Origin: Rhodoferax sp.
GTDB taxonomy: Bacteria > Pseudomonadota > Gammaproteobacteria > Burkholderiales > Burkholderiaceae_C
Direction of reading: 5' to 3'
Length of the DNA stretch: 6,862 nt
Assembly: GCA_030833685.1 (NCBI GenBank)
Contig: JAURGS010000134.1
Coordinates: 1-6,862 of the forward strand
Under the pieces are notes generated by a model that did not search any database, was not told the origin of the DNA, and was given only the letters and a program-made list of their open reading frames with translations. Below, one piece after another: positions 4,384 through 6,862 of this stretch (its first letter is position 1; every line of letters starts with the position of its first letter). Both the position numbers and the translations under genes were made by a program.

Positions 4384-6862
4384 TTATACCTTGGCAGCCG
4401 CTTCGGTGTAATCGCTTACCTGGTCGAAATTGAGGTATTTGTAGATCTCACCTTTGGATTCGGCCAGAACGCCCATATCGGCCATGTATTCGTGCCTGGT
4501 CGGAATACGGCCTAACTTGGAGCAAATGGCAGCAAGCTCGGCGCTACCCAGGTAAACATTGGTGTTTCTGCCCAGGCGGTTCGGGAAGTTTCGGGTGGAC
4601 GTTGACATCACGGTGGCGCCTTCTTTGACTTGCGCCTGATTGCCCATGCACAAGCTGCAACCGGGCATCTCCATACGGGCACCGGCGGCACCCAGCACGC
4701 TGTAGTGCCCCTCTTCCGTCAGTTGACGCGCATCCATCTTGGTCGGTGGTGCCATCCAGAGCTTGACCGGAATGTCACGCTTGTTCTCCAGAAGTCGAGA
4801 AGCTGCCCTGAAATGCCCGATATTGGTCATGCACGAACCGATGAACACTTCATCAATGACGGCGCCGGAAACTTCAGACAGGGTCTTCACATCGTCCGGA
4901 TCGTTCGGGCAGGCGACGATCGGCTCGGTGATCTCGGCCAGGTCAATCTCAATCACCGCGGCGTACTCGGCGTCGGCATCCGCACGCAGCAACTGCGGAT
5001 TGACCAACCACTCTTCCATGGCCTTGATGCGGCGACGAATACTGCGCTCATCACCATAGCCAGAAGAAATCATCCACTTGAGCATGGTCACGTTGCTGTT
5101 GATGTACTCGATGATCGGTTCTTTGTTCAGCTGCACGGTGCATCCACCCGCAGAGCGCTCGGCTGAGGCGTCACTCAGCTCAAACGCCTGTTCAACCTTC
5201 AACTCAGGCAGACCCTCGATCTCCAAGATACGACCAGAAAATACGTTTTTCTTGCCCTGTTTGGCCACCGTCAGCAATCCAGATTTAATGGCATACAGTG
5301 GAATCGCGTTAACCAAGTCCCGCAAAGTCACCCCCGGTTGCATTTGCCCCTTGAAGCGCACCAGCACGCTCTCGGGCATGTCCAGCGGCATGACGCCAGT
5401 GGCCGCACCAAAGGCAACCAAGCCGGAGCCAGCCGGGAAACTGATGCCAATCGGAAAGCGGGTGTGGCTGTCCCCTCCCGTTCCAACTGTGTCAGGCAAG
5501 AGCATGCGGTTCAGCCAACTGTGAATGATGCCGTCACCAGGCCGCAGGGAAATGCCGCCGCGGGTGCGCATAAATTCGGGCAGCTCGTGGTGCATCTTCA
5601 CGTCGACTGGCTTGGGGTAAGCCGCCGTGTGGCAAAACGACTGCATCACCAAATCAGCGCTAAAGCCCAAACACGCCAGGTCTTTGAGCTCGTCACGCGT
5701 CATCGTTCCGGTGGTGTCCTGGCTGCCCACACTGCTCATGCGCGGCTCGCAATACGTGCCTGGGCGAACACCTTTACCCTCCGGCAGGCCACAAGCGCGG
5801 CCAACAATCTTCTGGGCCAGCGTGAAGCCCTTGCCGCTGTCTGCCGGACTCTGCGGCAAGCGAAAGACGGTCGATGCAGCCAAGCCCAACGCCTCGCGCG
5901 CCTTGGCGGTGAGCCCTCGGCCGATGATCAGCGGAATACGCCCGCCCGCGCGGACCTCATCAAACAAGACATCGCTCTTGATCTGAAATTGCGCGATGAC
6001 TTTGCCGTCTTTGAGGGCCCTGCCTTCGTACGGCCGAAGTTCGATCTCGTCGCCCATGTTCATCTGGCTAACATCAAGCTCAATGGGCAATGCCCCCGAG
6101 TCCTCCATGGTGTTGTAAAAAATGGGGGCAATCTTGCCACCCAGACAAACGCCACCAAAGCGCTTGTTGGGCACATAGGGGATGTCCTGCCCGGTCCACC
6201 ACAGCACCGAATTCGTGGCGGACTTGCGCGACGATCCAGTACCTACCACATCGCCCACATAGGCCACCAGATTGCCTTTGGACTTGAGGTCCTCAATGAA
6301 CTGGACTGGCCCGCGCTTGCCATCAATTTCGGGGCTAATGCCTGGCCTGGCGTTCTTGTGCATCGCCAGCGCGTGCAAAGGAATGTCCGGACGGCTCCAG
6401 GCGTCAGGCGCGGGTGACAAGTCGTCTGTGTTGATCTCGCCGGCCACCTTAAACACAGTCAGACGGATCGACTCCGGCAATTCTGGCCGAGACAGGAACC
6501 ACTCGGCATCAGCCCAGCTTTGCAGCACCGCTTTGGCCAGGACATGCCCTTTGTCCGCCTTTTCGCGCACATCGTGGAACTGATCGAACATGAGCAAAGT
6601 TCCCTTGAGTCCCTCAGCGGCCGCGTTGGCGACAGCTGCATCTTTGTCGTCAAGCAGGTCAATCAAAGGACTCAGGTTGTAACCGCCCAACATAGTGCCC
6701 AGCAATTCGGTGGCTTTTTGGCGGCTGATCAAAGGGCACTTCTCTGTGCCGTGCGCCACCGCGGCCAGGTAACTGGCCTTGACCTTGGCCGCGTCATCCA
6801 CCCCCGCAGGCACCCGATAGGTGATCAACTCGACCAGAAAATCCGCCTCCCCTGCCGGCGGG
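4384..6862 (-). CDS. acnB: Aconitate hydratase B (bifunctional), N-terminus cut by window edge
   Basis: AcnB isomerises citrate to isocitrate through cis-aconitate in the TCA cycle; family members also hydrate 2-methylaconitate, and the iron-free protein can bind mRNA. About 825 residues are visible. Compared with E. coli AcnB (865 residues), about 30-35 N-terminal residues lie beyond the window edge; the frame stays open to it (residues PPAGEADFLVEL). Order is the AcnB one: HEAT-like helices (AVANAAAEGLKGTLLMFDQF), swivel domain (NTDDLSPAPDAWSRPDIPLH, VGTGSSRKSATNSVLWW), then the catalytic core (SSVGSQDTTGTMTRDELKDL, GTGGDSHTRFPIGISFPAGS). The three [4Fe-4S] cysteines are present: GSCMTN (codon 4831-4833) and the two in GCSLCMGN (4657-4659, 4648-4650). 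The TTG at 6826-6828 is an internal leucine, not a start. The C-terminus ends YTEAAAKV, slightly shorter than in E. coli. No frameshift or missing active-site residue is seen. Confidence 0.98.
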   Translation of the reverse strand, partial: PPAGEADFLVELITYRVPAGVDDAAKVKASYLAAVAHGTEKCPLISRQKATELLGTMLGGYNLSPLIDLLDDKDAAVANAAAEGLKGTLLMFDQFHDVREKADKGHVLAKAVLQSWADAEWFLSRPELPESIRLTVFKVAGEINTDDLSPAPDAWSRPDIPLHALAMHKNARPGISPEIDGKRGPVQFIEDLKSKGNLVAYVGDVVGTGSSRKSATNSVLWWTGQDIPYVPNKRFGGVCLGGKIAPIFYNTMEDSGALPIELDVSQMNMGDEIELRPYEGRALKDGKVIAQFQIKSDVLFDEVRAGGRIPLIIGRGLTAKAREALGLAASTVFRLPQSPADSGKGFTLAQKIVGRACGLPEGKGVRPGTYCEPRMSSVGSQDTTGTMTRDELKDLACLGFSADLVMQSFCHTAAYPKPVDVKMHHELPEFMRTRGGISLRPGDGIIHSWLNRMLLPDTVGTGGDSHTRFPIGISFPAGSGLVAFGAATGVMPLDMPESVLVRFKGQMQPGVTLRDLVNAIPLYAIKSGLLTVAKQGKKNVFSGRILEIEGLPELKVEQAFELSDASAERSAGGCTVQLNKEPIIEYINSNVTMLKWMISSGYGDERSIRRRIKAMEEWLVNPQLLRADADAEYAAVIEIDLAEITEPIVACPNDPDDVKTLSEVSGAVIDEVFIGSCMTNIGHFRAASRLLENKRDIPVKLWMAPPTKMDARQLTEEGHYSVLGAAGARMEMPGCSLCMGNQAQVKEGATVMSTSTRNFPNRLGRNTNVYLGSAELAAICSKLGRIPTRHEYMADMGVLAESKGEIYKYLNFDQVSDYTEAAAKV

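Noticed and set aside
5338..6417. Long open frame of 359 codons on the plus strand inside acnB
   Set aside because: It is fully antisense to conserved AcnB sequence, has no recognisable domain, is rich in residues expected from reverse-complement codon bias (Arg, His, Ala, Gln) and has no convincing start signals. It is a shadow of a GC-rich gene.
4384..6828. acnB as a complete 814-codon gene starting at 6828
   Set aside because: The codon at 6826-6828 is TTG within the conserved stretch FLVELITYRVPAG. The frame stays open to the window edge with AcnB-like residues, so the gene is partial at its 5' end.
1..6862. Mobile element, CRISPR array, tRNA gene or horizontally acquired island
   Set aside because: There are no transposase or integrase motifs, no spaced direct repeats, no cloverleaf sequence and no compositional break. 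All genes are core functions in ordinary order.

Overview
The window is ordinary core chromosome of a proteobacterium. Protein sequences and gene order point to a betaproteobacterium, most likely Burkholderiales and Comamonadaceae-like. This placement is inferred from recalled family sequences (the TrmD form with a short insert before LLDCPHY, the AcnB type, the rpsP-rimM-trmD-rplS order); no search was run. Every base falls in, or close to, a recognisable housekeeping gene. There is no mobile element, CRISPR array, tRNA or rRNA gene, phage gene or defence gene. I found no undescribed multi-gene system.

Reading along the minus strand, which carries seven of the eight genes, the window opens inside acnB (aconitase B, N-terminus outside the window, 4384-6862). 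An 80-base gap with a strong hairpin follows. Next is a two-gene phosphate module: a PhoU-like DUF47 protein (3656-4303) and a PiT-family phosphate permease (2636-3646), joined by 9 bases. A single plus-strand gene, a GNAT acetyltransferase of the phosphinothricin/methionine-sulfoximine type (2103-2639), lies between the phosphate module and the translation operon. It meets the permease tail to tail, with the two stop codons overlapping in one CTAG.

A consensus-like promoter (TATAAT at 2083-2088) then drives the translation operon on the minus strand: rpsP (ribosomal protein S16), rimM (30S maturation factor), trmD (tRNA m1G37 methyltransferase) and rplS (ribosomal protein L19, C-terminus outside the window). 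The two ribosomal protein genes have clear Shine-Dalgarno sites. rimM has none and trmD only a weak one, which fits the need for far more ribosomal protein than processing enzyme. A 102-base spacer before rplS holds stem-loops and a possible internal promoter.

The points worth a second look are small and regulatory: the leaders of rpsP and rplS, the same-frame gene junctions, the acnB-DUF47 hairpin and an atypical residue in the acetyl-CoA loop of the GNAT protein. There is no gene-free stretch longer than 300 bases.
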